From contig JAKCOZ010000005.1 of NCBI GenBank assembly GCA_022605955.1, forward strand, positions 434,001-498,000: a DNA stretch of 64,000 bases, in the 5' to 3' direction. The notes under the pieces were generated by a model. It saw nothing but the letters and a program-made list of their open reading frames with translations, was not told where the DNA came from and made no database searches. Of this stretch, positions 24,783 to 39,700 are shown piece by piece. Numbering within the stretch: the stretch's first letter is position 1; every line of letters starts with the position of its first letter. The DNA comes from Rallus limicola. Lineage: Eukaryota; Chordata; Aves; Gruiformes; Rallidae. A program made the position numbers and the translations under genes.

Positions 24783-27700
24783 CTGTAATGAGGAAAAACA
24801 GATACATAAACAACATTGCTGCAACTGATGATAAGGAAGCTCAAAATATAAACTTCTAATTAATTTTTAATTAAACTATATTTTCTGAGTCTAGCAGTCT
24901 CAGCTGTTTAAGCTCTTTTTAAGTAAAAGAATAAATTCAATTATTCAATTTGACCTAATTTAGGCCATTTAATGTGCCCCATTTGTACTGTACTGTATCT
25001 GAATGAGTATCATTAGCTAATTTTGCTCAAGGGAAGGAATCTAAAAACCTCCCTTGCACACATCTATTACATTCCTGCCACTTGTAGCAGCAGGGCTGTG
25101 GGGATATGGACAAGTTACATGCAGCTACATTAAATTTCAAAGACAGACTCCATATTCTTAGAACTTGGATAGTATCACACAAAGCTTCCATTTACATGCA
25201 TCTGATACTAATGTAACATACTTTCCAGGACACAATTTGAGCAAATGAAATGCCTGGAGTGAGCAAAATTACACATAATCAATTTTCAGACTTCAGTAAT
25301 TTCTTTTCACCATCCCAGCGATATGCAAATGGCTGGCTTGGATTTCTTTCATGATGAACATAGAGTCTTAGTGCACTTGCCAATATTTGCTTTGTTGACA
25401 TAGTGTAGAGCATTTCTGTATCACCTCATTGAAATATCCCAGAATAAATGCTCTGCCTATAAAATAATGAAAACAAATCACTATGGCAGGCTGCATGTTG
25501 ATAAGGAACTGCAGGAGCCCTGGCACAAAAGGTTTATGATAAACAGTTACATAAAACATAAAGTGAATTCCACAGCTACATCTTCACTGCCCAAACTGTA
25601 CACGAATGTTCCTGATCCTTCAAAAAGTTAATGTAAAACATCTAGAAATTCCAACCATGACAAAGTCCTTGAGGGCTCCGTTTCAAAGATTTAAGTGCTT
25701 CAGTAACACATCAGCAAAACATTTAAACACATGACTTTTTTTTTTTTTTTCAAACTTCTGTCATAACCTCAATGAAGCCAGTAACTACTGACATATTTGA
25801 AGCTGAGAATACATTCAGTTGTTTTGCTAAAAGGGAGGATAAACACTCAGCGTCTTTTGGTCACTGCTCAGTTTGGAAGGCAAAGCATCCCACACAGTTT
25901 CTGGCAGCATTTTATAAGAAGCTGTATTAACACAGTTAATGCCATCTAATCAGAGAAGTGGTAGCCAGATTCCTCTCTGATGACTGGGCACCTGACAGAT
26001 ACAGTATCAAATACCTTGCAAGTAACTACATTCTTTATTAATAAACTGTAATATTGCCTAATTGATCAGGAAATATTTTTCTGGCTTTGTATAACTTCAT
26101 TAATCATCTGTACTGCTTAGTGTTCTAGGGACCTGGCTTACATTGGCTTCATTACATGTAGGAGCATATAAATCACCCTAGATGCAGACCATAGGCATTT
26201 ATAAATGAGAAAAACAAACTTAGTAGTTAGACTTGGTCTAGAACACAGTCCTCATTCCACATGCAAATATATCCTGCTAACATCCACAGAGTATCCCAGG
26301 TAAACCATTATCAGCTTTTAAAAATAGCATATTCAAAACTGTTTACATGAGACAAAGCCTGCACATGAACTCACTTTCCCATTAAGGCTGAGGTCAACTC
26401 ATTGGCCACCATGTCCAGTTTCATCTTTTCCACAAAGCCACCTAAAATTCCATGCCAGTAAGGGTAACAGCGACTGGGTAACAATGCAGTTCCCCACAGC
26501 CTCCTCCTAGAGGAACTGATGCATTACAGTCTGGACAAGTAGCCTGTGCCATGGATGGAGAACTGGCTGATGGGCTACACCCAGAGGGTGGTGGTAAATA
26601 GTTCTTTTTCAAACTGGCAACCTGTCACAAGTGGGGTCCCCCAAGGATCAATATTGGGCCAAATGTTGTTTAAAATCTTTGTAAGTGATCTCAATGATGA
26701 GATCAAATGCATCCTGATGAAGCTTGTAGATGATACCAAACTGAATGGGGAAGTAGAGACTTCAGAAGGGAGAGCAACCCTGCAAGAAGACATATATAGG
26801 CTGGAAGAATGGGCCAACAAGAACCTTAAGAAGTTCAACAAGGAAAAGTGTAAGGTCTCGCACCTGAAAAAACGTAACAGGGGAGTGCAGCACAGACTGG
26901 GATCCACCTGGTTGGAGAGCACCTCTGTGGAAAGGGATCTGGAGGTCCTAGTGGACAGCAAGCTCAAGATGAGTGAGCAGTGTGCTTCAGCAGCAAGGAA
27001 AGCCAACAGGATGCTGGGTTGCATCAACAAAGGTGTCACCAGCAGAGATATAGAAGTCATTATCCTAACTCTACTCAGTACTTACCAGGCCACATCTGGA
27101 ATACTGTGTTCTGTTTTGGTCCCCATTATACAAAAAAGTTGGGGACAGGATGCAGAGGGCCCAGAGAAGGGACACAAAGATAATCAAAGGAGAGGCAAGC
27201 CTGCCATGTGGGGAAAGGCTGACAGTACTGGGCTTGTTCAGCCTTGAGAAAAGACAGCTTAGGGGTGACCTCATCGTCATGTTCCAGTACTTAAAGAGTT
27301 GCTAGAAAGAAGACTGTGACCCCCTTCTCACATGGAAAAGGTGAGGGCTAATGGGTACAAGTTACTCTTGGGGAGGCTTCAATTGGATTCTATAGGAAAG
27401 AATATCACAATAACAACAACCAGCCATTGGAACCCTGGGTAACAATTGGATTCCCCAACAACGGACACTTTTTATGATTGGGCTGGATGGGGTGCTGAGC
27501 CATCTTGTCTAGATGGAGCTTTTCCCCAAAAAGGTTGGATCAGATGACCTTTGAGATCTCTTCCAAGTTGGTATTCTATGATTCTGTGAGCTGGCACTAG
27601 CACACAGGGTTCATTACTACCTGTCTTGTCTTAGCGCAAATACAAAACACTTCTAAAATATGAAGCAAGGTGCAAATATTTTTCAGTTGGTTTGGTTGTA

Positions 27701-30700
27701 AAAATCTTAGTTACAGCTTCTATAGGTACCTAAGCTGCAAAGAGTTTAAATCACCGTAAGCCTTCCTAAAGATTTTACAAAAACAAGTCTGTTCTTCCCC
27801 ATGTCATTCCAGAAACAGGAGGAAATTCCAGAGAAATTCATTCCAGAGAAATAGGAGGAAAAAAATTGTTTACAAAATTTGACCCCAAAAAGTTAACTGA
27901 AATTAGGTGCCAAAGTAGAACATACCCAACTTCACTGTTACCAATTTTTCTGTTACCCACTCATTGCACATTTGAAAAGTTTATTCACATTGCATATTTA
28001 TCGGTGTGCTTCATCTCTCAAACAAGCACTCAAAGCACTAGGGATTCTTTTTTTGCTTCTTCTCCCAAGAAGCCATTCACTTCAACCTTTCATGCAGACA
28101 AGCAATCTAAAATTTTTATAGTGCAAACTGCAATTTTGATCCATTTCAAAAGGAAGGCATTTTGCAATAAAACACTAAATCTTCTGAGCTGATGAAGTTA
28201 TTATCTTGTTATTTTTGCCTAAGAAGCTGAGAGTAGTATGTGAATTTCAGGTGTCTAATTTATCATCTAATTGAAATCTTTTTGAGAGCTCTCTGGGAAT
28301 AAAATTTTGCTCTATTAGAAAACCGCCAGTTTGCTCCTGTGATTTACTCTCTGAAGAAATAGTAATTTTCATTTACAGTTCCTGAATGTCCAAATTAAAA
28401 GGAAAAGAATGTAATGTTCATATTAATAACTGAAGTATTTTGCTAGAGGCTGTTTTACACAGTAATGTTGCAAATAAAATTCTTTAAAGTTGAGACTTCC
28501 AAAAGTCTATTAATAATTTGCAACTTTTTATTATTCAGTTAACTGAACTGCTCATCTCTGTCCTAAAACCTTTATTTCTAAGTAATTATGGCACTCTGAT
28601 TCACTTGCTCAAATTATATAAAGGATAAATAGACTCACCAATGATTTCATTGTACACTCAAGGGAAAAGTTACAAGTTCAATAACAATAAGTAAAAAAAG
28701 TGGTGTCGGGGGAGAAGTATGCTATTATGTGATATATGCTTAATATATACTGGGATACTTGGGAGAAAAAAAGAGTTTGCCTTGAGCTTCAGGCACTGGA
28801 TTTGGAATCAATAAGACCTGAACAATTTCTACTTCTGCTTCATCATTCTGGACAAGTCACTCAATCTCTGTGTCTTTATTAGCCTCTGAGAAGGTAACTC
28901 TTCCATCTTCCTCCACTAAGTCAATCCTGTCTTTGAGTTCTTCCTCATTATTGTGGCATTTAAGCACAGAATTTAGCAGAAAAAACCCTCAGTTGAGGCC
29001 CATCAGTAAAACTTTAAACCAAAAGGAACTCAATGAAAACTGTATTTTAGGCTATATATACATATGCTGCCACTCCACTGATAAATGGTAAATACTTTTT
29101 TTGAATGCTCAAACTTAAGACAACCAACCAAAAACAGAAGAGTAGAATTCATCTTTCCTAATCCCAGTCATAAAAATTAGGCTTCTAGATTAATTTAGTA
29201 AACTAGCCAAAGCTCTCAGCCTGAAAGTCAGTCTGTGGACAGAGAAATACTACATCTTAGGACAAATGCCCACAGCAAGTAGAATTACTTACTTTCTGGA
29301 GCTGCTTATCTGCTCCTCTTGGTGACAGAAAGACTAAATTAGACAAAGTTAGGTGAGATGAACCCCACTTCAAATGCATCTTTATATAGTGAGTGGATAG
29401 AACACTTGCACGTATGCAGGAGGGTAATAAGAATCAAGACAGACCCTAGAAAGCAGACATTAAGACATACTTTTAATTTAAAATAAATATTATTGTTTAT
29501 GAAAGAAAGTATTAAGTAGAATTAAAAGAGAGAGTAAGCATCTGGGTAGGGAAGGTAAGTGTTCTTTCATAATGTACTTCAACCATGGATTGAATGGTGT
29601 TTCAATGCTGAGTGGCCTGTGAGAGGTTGTGTGTCATGCACTGTCAAAACTGAAATCCAGGAACACATTTATATCTAAAACCTGGGAAGAAAGATGAAGC
29701 AACACTATTGAACAATGCCAATAATTTGTTGTGTCATTTACTAAGACTCTTCCCACTAGCTTTTGACAAAAGACATTGAGGGAGACAAGTTGTTCTTTAA
29801 CAATTAGTCAAGTAATATACTGAGTATTATCAGAGCTTTTTTTTTTTAAACTTTCCCTAGTAATATGTTCAGAGATGTACACCTATATATAAAGTCCTTC
29901 ACCAAGATGTCCATAGCACAGACTTCTGACATTCTACTTTGCCCTATTAAGCTTGTTTATTATCCATAGGGAATGGTTTTCCACTGTCTATGAAAAGCAA
30001 CAAGGCAGCCACAGTCTCTTGCCTTTCCCTAAAAAATTTGTTTTGATGGACAGAGAACTGTCTTATTACAAAGCAGGGATGTCTCCGGGAGGGCAGACTT
30101 TGTTCTGTTTAGGAAACTCATTGACAGAGTCCCTTGGGAGGCAGTCCTGAAGGGCAAAGGTATCCAGGAAAGCTGGGCATTGTTTAAGAAGGAAATCTTA
30201 AAGTTGCAGGAACAGGCCAGCCCTATGTGCTGGAAGACAAGCCAGTGGGGAAGACCATTCTGGCTTAACACAGTTTTGGCTGGAACCCAAGGGAAAAAAA
30301 AAAAAAAGACTTTACAATATTTAGAAGGGGCAGGCAACTCAGGAGGATTACAAAGGTGTCATGAAGTTATGCAGGGAGAAAATTAGAAAGCATGAAGTCC
30401 AACTAGAAGTTAATCCGGCTTCTGTCGTAAAAGACAATTAAAAAATACTTCTATAAATACATCAGCAACAAAAGATGGGCTGCGAAGGATCTCCATTCTT
30501 TACTGGGTGTGGGGGAAAACAAAGGTTGAGGAAGGAGCTGGGCTTGTTCAGCCTGGAGAAGAGAAGGCTGCTGGGGGGTCTCATTGCAGCCTTCCAGTCC
30601 CTGAAGGGAGCAGAGAAACAGGAGGGGAATTACCTTTTTAAAAGGGTAGAAAATGGCAGGACAAGGACGAATGGACTAAAACTAAAGGAAAGTTGGTTTA

Positions 30701-33700
30701 GATTAGCTATTAGGGGGAAGTTTTTTACAGAGAGAGTGGTGAGGTGCTGGAACAGGCTGCCCAGAGAGGGAGTGGATGCCCTGTCCCTGGAGGTGTTCAA
30801 GGCCAGGTTGGATGGGGCCCTTTCAACCTTGTGCAGATCCAGGCCTGAGGTTGTTGGCCCTGCCTAGGGCAGGGGGTTTGGAACTTTGTGATACTTGGGG
30901 TCCCTTCCAACCCAGACCAGTCTGTGATTCTATGATTTATGAAAAGACTGAAGCCCCCATAATCCAAGGGAAAACGGTTTAGCAACCTGCTTCATCACTT
31001 CGACACACACAGGGTACTGAAGGAGCTGGTCTAAGTGCTTCTTAAGCCACTGTCCATCATTTATCAGCAGTCCTGACTAAACCAGGGAGGTCTCAGTCGA
31101 CTGGAGGTTTGCCAAAGTGATGCCACACAAGTTAACGTGTTCGATTAATTGTTGAACTCAATGATCTTAAAAGTTTCTTCCAACCTAAATTATCCTGTGA
31201 TTCTGTTGCTGGAAAAATACTGCCACAAGCAATGCAAGATAATTTTCAAGGCAATGACAGTTTGAAACATGGAGGGGGTTTAAAATGAACCTGTTCAGTC
31301 TTGACAGTTCTAAAAATCAGGCCACAGCTAAAATATCAAAATGAAGGTACAAATACATGTATAATTTAGGAGAAAGACTGCCTTCATCTTGAGTAGCCTG
31401 GCACCAACCAAACAGTTGTGAAAATCCTAAGTCTTTCTTCTTAAAAATGTAGCAACCCTTAACCAATGTAATAATACTCAGTTCCTCTTTCATAACCCAA
31501 CTTTTCCTCAAATGGAAATGAATTTTGCATGCAGTGGGATCTTCATCTATTTTTCATGAATTATAGTTTAAACAGTCATATGAAATCCTTTATGAACGCT
31601 GCAGGCTGCTAAAACCCTCCTTCTTTGGTTTTATACAAACGTTGTCAAATGAGAAAACTGTAAAACCTGATTCTAGGGTGGGGTTTTTTGTGTGCCAATG
31701 GATATTTCTCAAGGCAAAAAACCCTTGAATTATGTCAATCCCTAAGGGAAAAAAGTGAGTATTTTTATTCACAGAATAGTGGGTATCAAAGCTTGAAAGG
31801 TCATTTCAGAACATTTACTCTTTCCCAAAGCAGACTTGTTCCTTATAGTGAAGAGTGTATTGCAAAGAACTAAACACAGTTAAGTTCAGGAAAGGAGGCA
31901 CCATATGCACTGCCAAAACATCGATGCTTCACTGGAAGCATCATTTATAAACACATCATTTATAAACTTGATTTAAGCCTCATGGGACATCAAAAAGCAT
32001 ATAAAACTATCAGAAATGGCCCATTTTAGCCAGAAGCTAACTTCAGCTTCTATTACAATGATAAGGCAGGGGGGAAAGCATGGTGAAGAATCCTCTGCAT
32101 TATAAGCATTCCCAGAAGTTAATGCTCACACCAACTATTTGGATAGGAAGCTTAATGACTTCAAATAAGCCTGTGAGCAATCCACACCTTCTGTTCCAGT
32201 TTCAAAAGAACTGAAATTCTGAATTCTAAATTAAAGCTTGTATTGATTGTGTCTGATTAAAAGACTCAGACTCCATCATGCAAATCTCTCCATCCCAGAC
32301 ATAGGCGATGCAGATCCTCAGCAGCATCTCATTTCCAAGAGGAAAAACCCCAATTCTGATCACAATATATTCTAGACCCCTTTTTTCTTTTACGTGTCAG
32401 GTTAAAGCAATCATTCTCTCCTTCTCTGTTGCAGAAGATGGTTCCTGCACTCAGCCCAATGAGAACTGCAGGATGTAAGATCATGACATCAGTAGAAAAC
32501 GAAATGGGCTGTCACTCTACATAAGTGATGACAGGTTAAAAAGTTGTGAAGAGTGAAAGTTTACTTTAGTGTTCTGAGTTATACTAATTAAATATTAAAA
32601 AGCCCACACACTGCTTGAAGCACTGAAGTATGCATTTTGAAGATACACCATTATATAGTAGCAGCGTGCAAGATTAATAGCACCTCTCTATTAGAGTGTT
32701 TATCTTAACATATTTAAGGTTCCATTAATAATTTAAAAAATAATAATGTGATCTGTTAATTCATAGCAGTTCCACCCACTCCATCTAGACCCCTTTGCTC
32801 TTGTGAAACTAACATTAGAAGTCAATAGGTAAAAAACCCAGCCCAAACCGCCAGTGTTTAAATAAATCAATCTGACCTCATACCTCTTGGGGTTTGCTGT
32901 CTGATGGCTGTGGAACTGACAAGGTTCTGAACTTCAGTTGAACAGGCTTATCAAAAATGGGTGTACAATGAGTCAATGTCTCTTCCACCTCTCCTGGGAG
33001 AACTAATGACCCTGTTGAATAAAAATTAGTCAACTTTACCATTCCATTTGATGCATAAATTAGCAAAATTCTGTGTTAAATTCTATAGTTCTCAGACACA
33101 TGTAGAAGCTCAATAGTCAAAGCGTGCTGTATTTATTGTTGCATACTATATGATATAGATAGTTATCTTTAAAACAGATCCGTACAGTCCCTGAGCTAAA
33201 ATCTAGATAACAAAATACCTTAAAGAGAAATCAAACTTTGTTGGAAGTAGACAGGTGGCTCTTCTTTCTCAAGGACAGTGAATTAAAAATTTGATGTAGA
33301 TGGTCCTGAACACAGAGGACACCTGGGATTAGATTAATATCTTTTGTAACAAAGGAAGGTAGGTCCTGAGCAGAGATGTCTACAGTAGGAGTTACAAAAC
33401 ACCAGACTGAACCCTGGTCTTGCCATTGATTAGCTGGGCAGTCTCAACTCTCTTTCGCTAGAGTTTCAACACCTGTTCATGTGGTAGGAAGATTCTTTGC
33501 AAAGCATCTTAACATGAGTGTCCCAAAAGATTAAGTAGAAATACCTGGTAGAAGTACTAATATTCCCCACTACAGTGTCAAGTGACTCCCCTGTCCCGGA
33601 AGCATCTAGAAGACGCACTCAGGTCACATAGTCTGACTTGGCTGGCTCTGTGCGAAGCCAGGAGACAGAATCAATAACCCTTACAGGTCCCTCCCAACTC

Positions 33701-36700
33701 TGTGATCATATGGTCTTTTAACAGATGTTTGTTCCTCTCTGAGCTTTCTAAAAACAGGTACTTGGGAGGACTTGCCTATATCCAAGACAGAGGAACATGT
33801 AACCTCTCCACACAGGCAGGATTTGATCCAAAAAACGCACAGACTTTCTGAATAGTCTTTCCTCTACATACTTCAGCAAAACATTCATACTGGGAACAGT
33901 GGGTTTGCTTTCTATGACAGTTCAGAAGGATAAACTTTAGGTTTAGAAATACCTTTTAACATGACTCAACCTCAGTTCTGCTACAGCACAGATGTGTCCA
34001 TCTTGTCTCAGTAATGTCTTTATGAAAGAACTTAAGAGGACCATATGTCTTGCAATTTAGTCAGAGGATTATGTAAATCTACCTACTATTTTTTTCTGGC
34101 TGATACATGTTTCCTTACAGCTTTATACTACATTTTAGTAGCTTGATTTGCTCTTGAAATCTCAGAATATGTTTTCAAAGCATTTCTTAAATGTTAGTTC
34201 ATTGAAGCAACAAGAGGGTACATAGATCCAAGGTGAAAGGGAGGAAGTGGTGATTTACCTCTACCTGCACTCTTTTACAAGAGTAGTGGAGCTACAGATC
34301 TCATTCTCCTATAAATCTGCATTTGAAAGTAATGATTTCCTAGCTAGGCCTTTGTTAAAAAAGAAATTCATGTTCAAATTCTTCATTTAGTTTTCTTCTG
34401 GGAATTGTGAACTATTTCAAAGCCAGCAGGGCTTTGGATACAGCAGAACGTTCTTTAACAAGAGCTGAATTCATTCCCTTGGGTACCTTGTTCCTGAATT
34501 TTTGTCTTTTGGACCACAATTCACATATAAATTAGCATTTCCAGTTTTCATGCTTATTCTCTTGGTTGCTCATATCTATCTCTAGGCACCTATATACTTT
34601 TAGTACTTCTCAGCAGGGCATCTGATCTATTTCTGCATCAGTTATATAAGCAAGCTTCCTGAAAAGAACAGTGCAGTCCACAGGTATATATGCTGTGTCT
34701 TCACACACAGTGGAAGTTTTGGAATTTTGTATCACCTCCTGATACAAACATTGCTTATTTCTGTACTATGAAGCTTTCCCACCCCAACAGACCAATCTGT
34801 AGAGAGAACATGAGGAGGAAGCACTGTTACACAACAGTCTGGCAATGGCTCAGAAAGACAACTCTTAAAAATTAGGACAACAGAAGGAAACTTATTTTTG
34901 CTTTTAGCAAGAAGTGCCTGTCATACTCAGAATGTCAATTCCACTATTTTAAGGCTTGTTAGTAATGCAATAAAAAAGGTTTCAAATTCTTTTCAATCAC
35001 CCCATAAGAATGTGGTAATCAACCTTTGTTTGCCAGTACATATTCCAGAAAGGAGCCCCATCCTGGCTGCATTACAGGGCATGGAAATCTAATGGGTAAA
35101 TGCTGCTTTCCCCAATAATGTTCAATCAAGAAACTCCTTCAGAGAGGAAAAATTAGGGAGTTTTGACAGTCCTCCTTATCAGTGAGACCTCCCAAAGGAA
35201 ATTTAGACTATTGTAAGTTCTAGCCAGTACTTCACAGCTGGTTTAAGCTGATGCTACAGTACTAGTGGATGATGATACTAATTAAGCTCTAATTATGTTC
35301 TCTGTGGAGGTGATTAATTAGCAACAGGAAAGCCTTTGATACTGCCAACTGCACTATGGATAGATAACTAAGCAGGCAGTGAAATCAAAAATCTGGGATA
35401 TTTTGAAATGCATTTCTCCTCATACCACAAATAATCAACTGGATGATATGACAGTGAACTCCATTGATTCTACTCAAGTTCACCATACTTTAATGAGGGT
35501 GTATTTGATCAATTGCTTTCTCCCCCTTTCTCCCAACATGGTAGTCTCACAGAAAGTGCTTCCTAAGTCTATGCACAATGCTGAGTTGGAAGTTTTTTTC
35601 CTCATTGTGTACCACTGACATTAATTGTACCTACAGAAACCAAAAGAATCTATTGGCACCAACTTGATTGGAACTTTCAGACACTACATTTCACAAAAAC
35701 ACTGCTGATGGGGAGCTGAGGAGGGGGGTGGTGATAATGAAAAAAGCTTAAAAGCTAAATTTTGCTGTCTTCTCTGATTCTCAGGCTTTAGGCTGTTAGA
35801 CCTGAAGAACTACCTAGTGTGAAATTATCTTAAGGCACTGCTAAATGGATCATAAAGACTGAAGAAGAGGAGAAAGACATACACCAGCTGGGGGGCAAAC
35901 TTGAAAAACTCCACATAATTTAACTCTGAGTCCTACTCTTCGACCTCTTTTTTCTGAGTGTGTATGTTGGCACAAAATAAAAAACAAGGAAAGTAACAGA
36001 TATTTATATAATTTGCCTAAAGAATTATTTAAATAACAAACCAATTATGCTTGGCCTCAGCTTCAAAGCAAATGAGTTGCTTGGGTTCTCCTCAACCTCA
36101 GTGGGTTACAGAGAACTGGGACTTTGAAAATACAAATTTAGCTCAGAGCTCCAAGCTAGATTAAGATGAGAGTCTGATATCCTTGCCTGTGCAGCCCCAA
36201 CCATATATTTAATTGTTCCTATTCTAATTTTATCTTGCATTCAGAAAGTAACATACTCAAGGTCTCTAGACATGCTTTTTACATATTTTATACTTGATAC
36301 AACTATGACCTATTATTACATAGCTATCTTCTGAGCCCTGCAGGAAGTGATTTGTCACCAGTCCTGGAAAGGAATTCTGTTGCCCAAACACAGGAGCTAG
36401 GCATTCTCTATCCATCCATCCCTGGAGAAAGCCTGATCATCTCTATTGTTGCCTTAAGCTACTTAGAGTTACAGATTAAATTCAGTGAAAAAGAGCGATT
36501 AAACAGTCCACCATACACATGCTGTCTCTACACAATGCATTAAAGCTATGCTTTAGGGCAGCAGTTTTACTTTGCCAATCATGGTTTACTGTGCCAAAGC
36601 CCCACAATGCAGAGCACTGCCCTGGTTTTCAGCTCAGTGCTGTGGAATGAAAACAGCTACAAGGAATTTGCATACAGGCCAAATCTATTGTTTTGTTTGT

Positions 36701-39700
36701 TTAAGAAGCAGCTGTCTGCATTCACACCTTGAAAGACATTGGACTTATGACAATGAGCTGGGGAGGGGAGAAAAGGGGAGGGGGGAGGAAAAAAAAGAAA
36801 AACCCCACTAGAATGATTCTTCCAGGACATCTCCCCAAAAGTATTGATTTAGATGGGACGTTTTAACACCTATTTTCTATCATGCTTTTCACACTGTCAA
36901 CTTTGAGCCACTTCCCCTTAAGTGTAAATATTTACTGTACTGATGTACAGTTGCTTACTGATCTGTCCTTTCAAGCTAAATGAAGTACAGAGATACTGGA
37001 CTGTTGCCAGTAACATCTAGAGAAAAAAAGCTGTATTTCCAAGGTATGACATTTCTCATTAGGTGTCCTAGCTTGTTTTGCCAGTATGAGGTCTTAAGTG
37101 TATCATATGTTCTGACATACAGGTGACAACATTTAAAGTGATCAGCCAAAGAACATCTCTCATATTTGTGTCACACTTTGCCTCACTTACAAACTAACTG
37201 CAGTTCTTCAGAATTAATCCTTTATTAGGGTGGTCAACAGGGGTATTACTTTATATTGCTTCATTATTACAAACAATAGAAGAGACACCATTTTATATTT
37301 TAATTTGCATTTTGTTGCTATGGTTTCAACAGGAGTAAGATTATTCTTCTCTTACTATGAAGCCTATCAGGTGGGTTTTGACACGTAAGACAACTATCAA
37401 TTTTTGAGAAATTTTTCTCTTGACTCCTGGCTTATTTTCACTCAACTATTATCTCCACTGAATTAAAAACTGGGCAAGACCCCAGCTATGGGTTTCCCAG
37501 ACACAAATTTGGATGCTGTTCACCTTCCTTACAGAGTTTAGAACAAATAATCAGTTCTGGCTATTCAGTGTCTCTATGTTATAAACATAAATGCTTCATG
37601 TTCTTAGAGAGCAATGTTGATTCCTTAGGGGTTGACAGGACTTGTGCAAAGCATTTGACACTGTCCTGCATGATATCCTTGTCTCTAAATTGGAGAGACC
37701 TGGATTTGATAGGTGGACATAAGGAATTAGCTGGACAGTTGTACTCAAGAAGTTGTGGTCAATGGCTCAAAGTCCAAGTGGAGACCAGTGACAAGTGGCA
37801 TTTCTCTGGTGTCAGTATTGAGACTGACACTGGTTAACATCTTTAGTGTTACAGACAGTGGGATCAAGTGCACCCTCAGCAAGTTTGCCAAGGACACCAA
37901 GCTGTGTGGTGCAGTTGATACACTGGAGGGAAGAGATGCCACCTAAGGGGATCTTGAGAGGACTGAGAGATGAACACATGTGAACCCTGTGAAAATCAAC
38001 AAGGCCAAGCACAAGGTCCTGCACATGGGTTGGTACAATCCCAAGCACAACTACAAGCTGGGTGGAGAATGGATTGAGAGTGCCCTCAGGAGAAGGGCTT
38101 GGGAGTGCTGGTTTATGTAAAGCTCAACATAAAACAGCAATGAACACTTGCAGCCCAGAAAGCCAACTGTATCTTGGGCCGCATCAAAACCAGCATGTCC
38201 AGAAAGCCAAGGGAGGTGATTCTGCCCCTCTATGTGGCTTGCATAAAGTGCTATTCAGAGAGGATAAGCAGATAATTTTTGTCATTCTCATCTTACTAAA
38301 ATGCAGTCTGTTTTACTAAGGCTTTCTAGATGTATGTGATTAACATTTACTCCTGCACACACACAAATACATAGAAATTGCTGAAAAGCCTGGAGAGGCA
38401 CAAGGTCTGGCACGGTCCAGAAAGTGGCGAGATGTCCCCAAGCTCTGGCAGAGCTCTTCTTTCCTCACTGCCCTGCTTGTTGTTTTAGTGTTGGGCTTAT
38501 GTCTCATCATCCATTTTAGGGCCTGTTTTGAACTAGAGATACCTAACACTGCTGCCATGAACTAGATATGGACAATTCTCACTTCATTATGATACAAATG
38601 AAATGTGGGTTTAGGTTTCCAGCAGTAAGCACCAGCTTTTTTTAATACTATTACTGGAATTTAGGACATAAACACGAAGTGAAAAATGAGCACACAGGAT
38701 TTCAAAAGAAATCCTTGATGCCTGTACCTGATACAGCACTGCTATCTTACTCCCCCCTTCCTAAAATGCCCAGGTTGGAGAAAGAGTATTTGTTGCAAAC
38801 CTATCTTATGTTGGTTTATTACTTTCTTCCGTCTTATAGCCAAGCTCCAAATATTTAACAACTGAAAGTCTCTAAGCCCTCTGACTTCGTTGGAATTCTG
38901 CAAATATGAAAAGGAAAGACTAATCAAGTCTTTAACTGATTAGACAGACTAATCAATGGCAATAATAAAGGACCTGAAGACCAAAGTCCTGCTCTAACAG
39001 CTTCTTTAAGTGACCTTAAGAAAATCCATTAATCTGTGTGGTTGTTTCTCTGTGCAGTCACACACAGAGATGAGGAAAATATATTTAATCATAAAAAGAC
39101 TGGCACCTATGGTAGACAAGTAACTATGGACACTAGGTTTCTGTTTACTTTTTAGAGGTGGAAGAGTTATTACAGATGTATGAAACAGCTAAACACAATT
39201 CAAATGTTCATAACTGAAATACTTAAAGTTCACTAAGTTCAAAATCAGTCTCACCTATTTTAAGCCCATTTAATAGGTAGCAACAGCTTTTTCGTTAAAT
39301 ATTTCCACTTTATAGAACCTTTACCACCCAATATTACTTTGTGGAGAAACTTCTGAAAGCAAAATAATTTCCATACAAAACAGAAGTGCAGGAAAGTGTG
39401 GAAATATTGCTAACAACTAGTGGTTTGTAATTCTGAAAAACACCGGGGAAGAAATAACTGCTTACCAGGACACAGTATAGTACGTATTCCTTACAATTCA
39501 TTATCCCTTTACCTCTTAGAGTGAGGAAATGAGTAGCTTGATTAAAGGAATTTGGGCAACTGGGGGAATTTTCTAGCAATAGAAGAAGTAAGGAAGAACT
39601 TATTTTTATAGGAGAAATGGTGCCTTAAGCAATGTTGATATACTTGCATCCAAAGACAGACCATGATAGAGAATATGGAGGGTGAGGAACCTACCACTGC

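Noticed and set aside
38742..38927. Possible extra IFTAP exon after an acceptor-like TTTGCAG at about 38899
   Set aside because: In the phase left by exon 4 it hits a stop after eight codons and has no good donor, while exon 4 joins exon 5 directly in frame.
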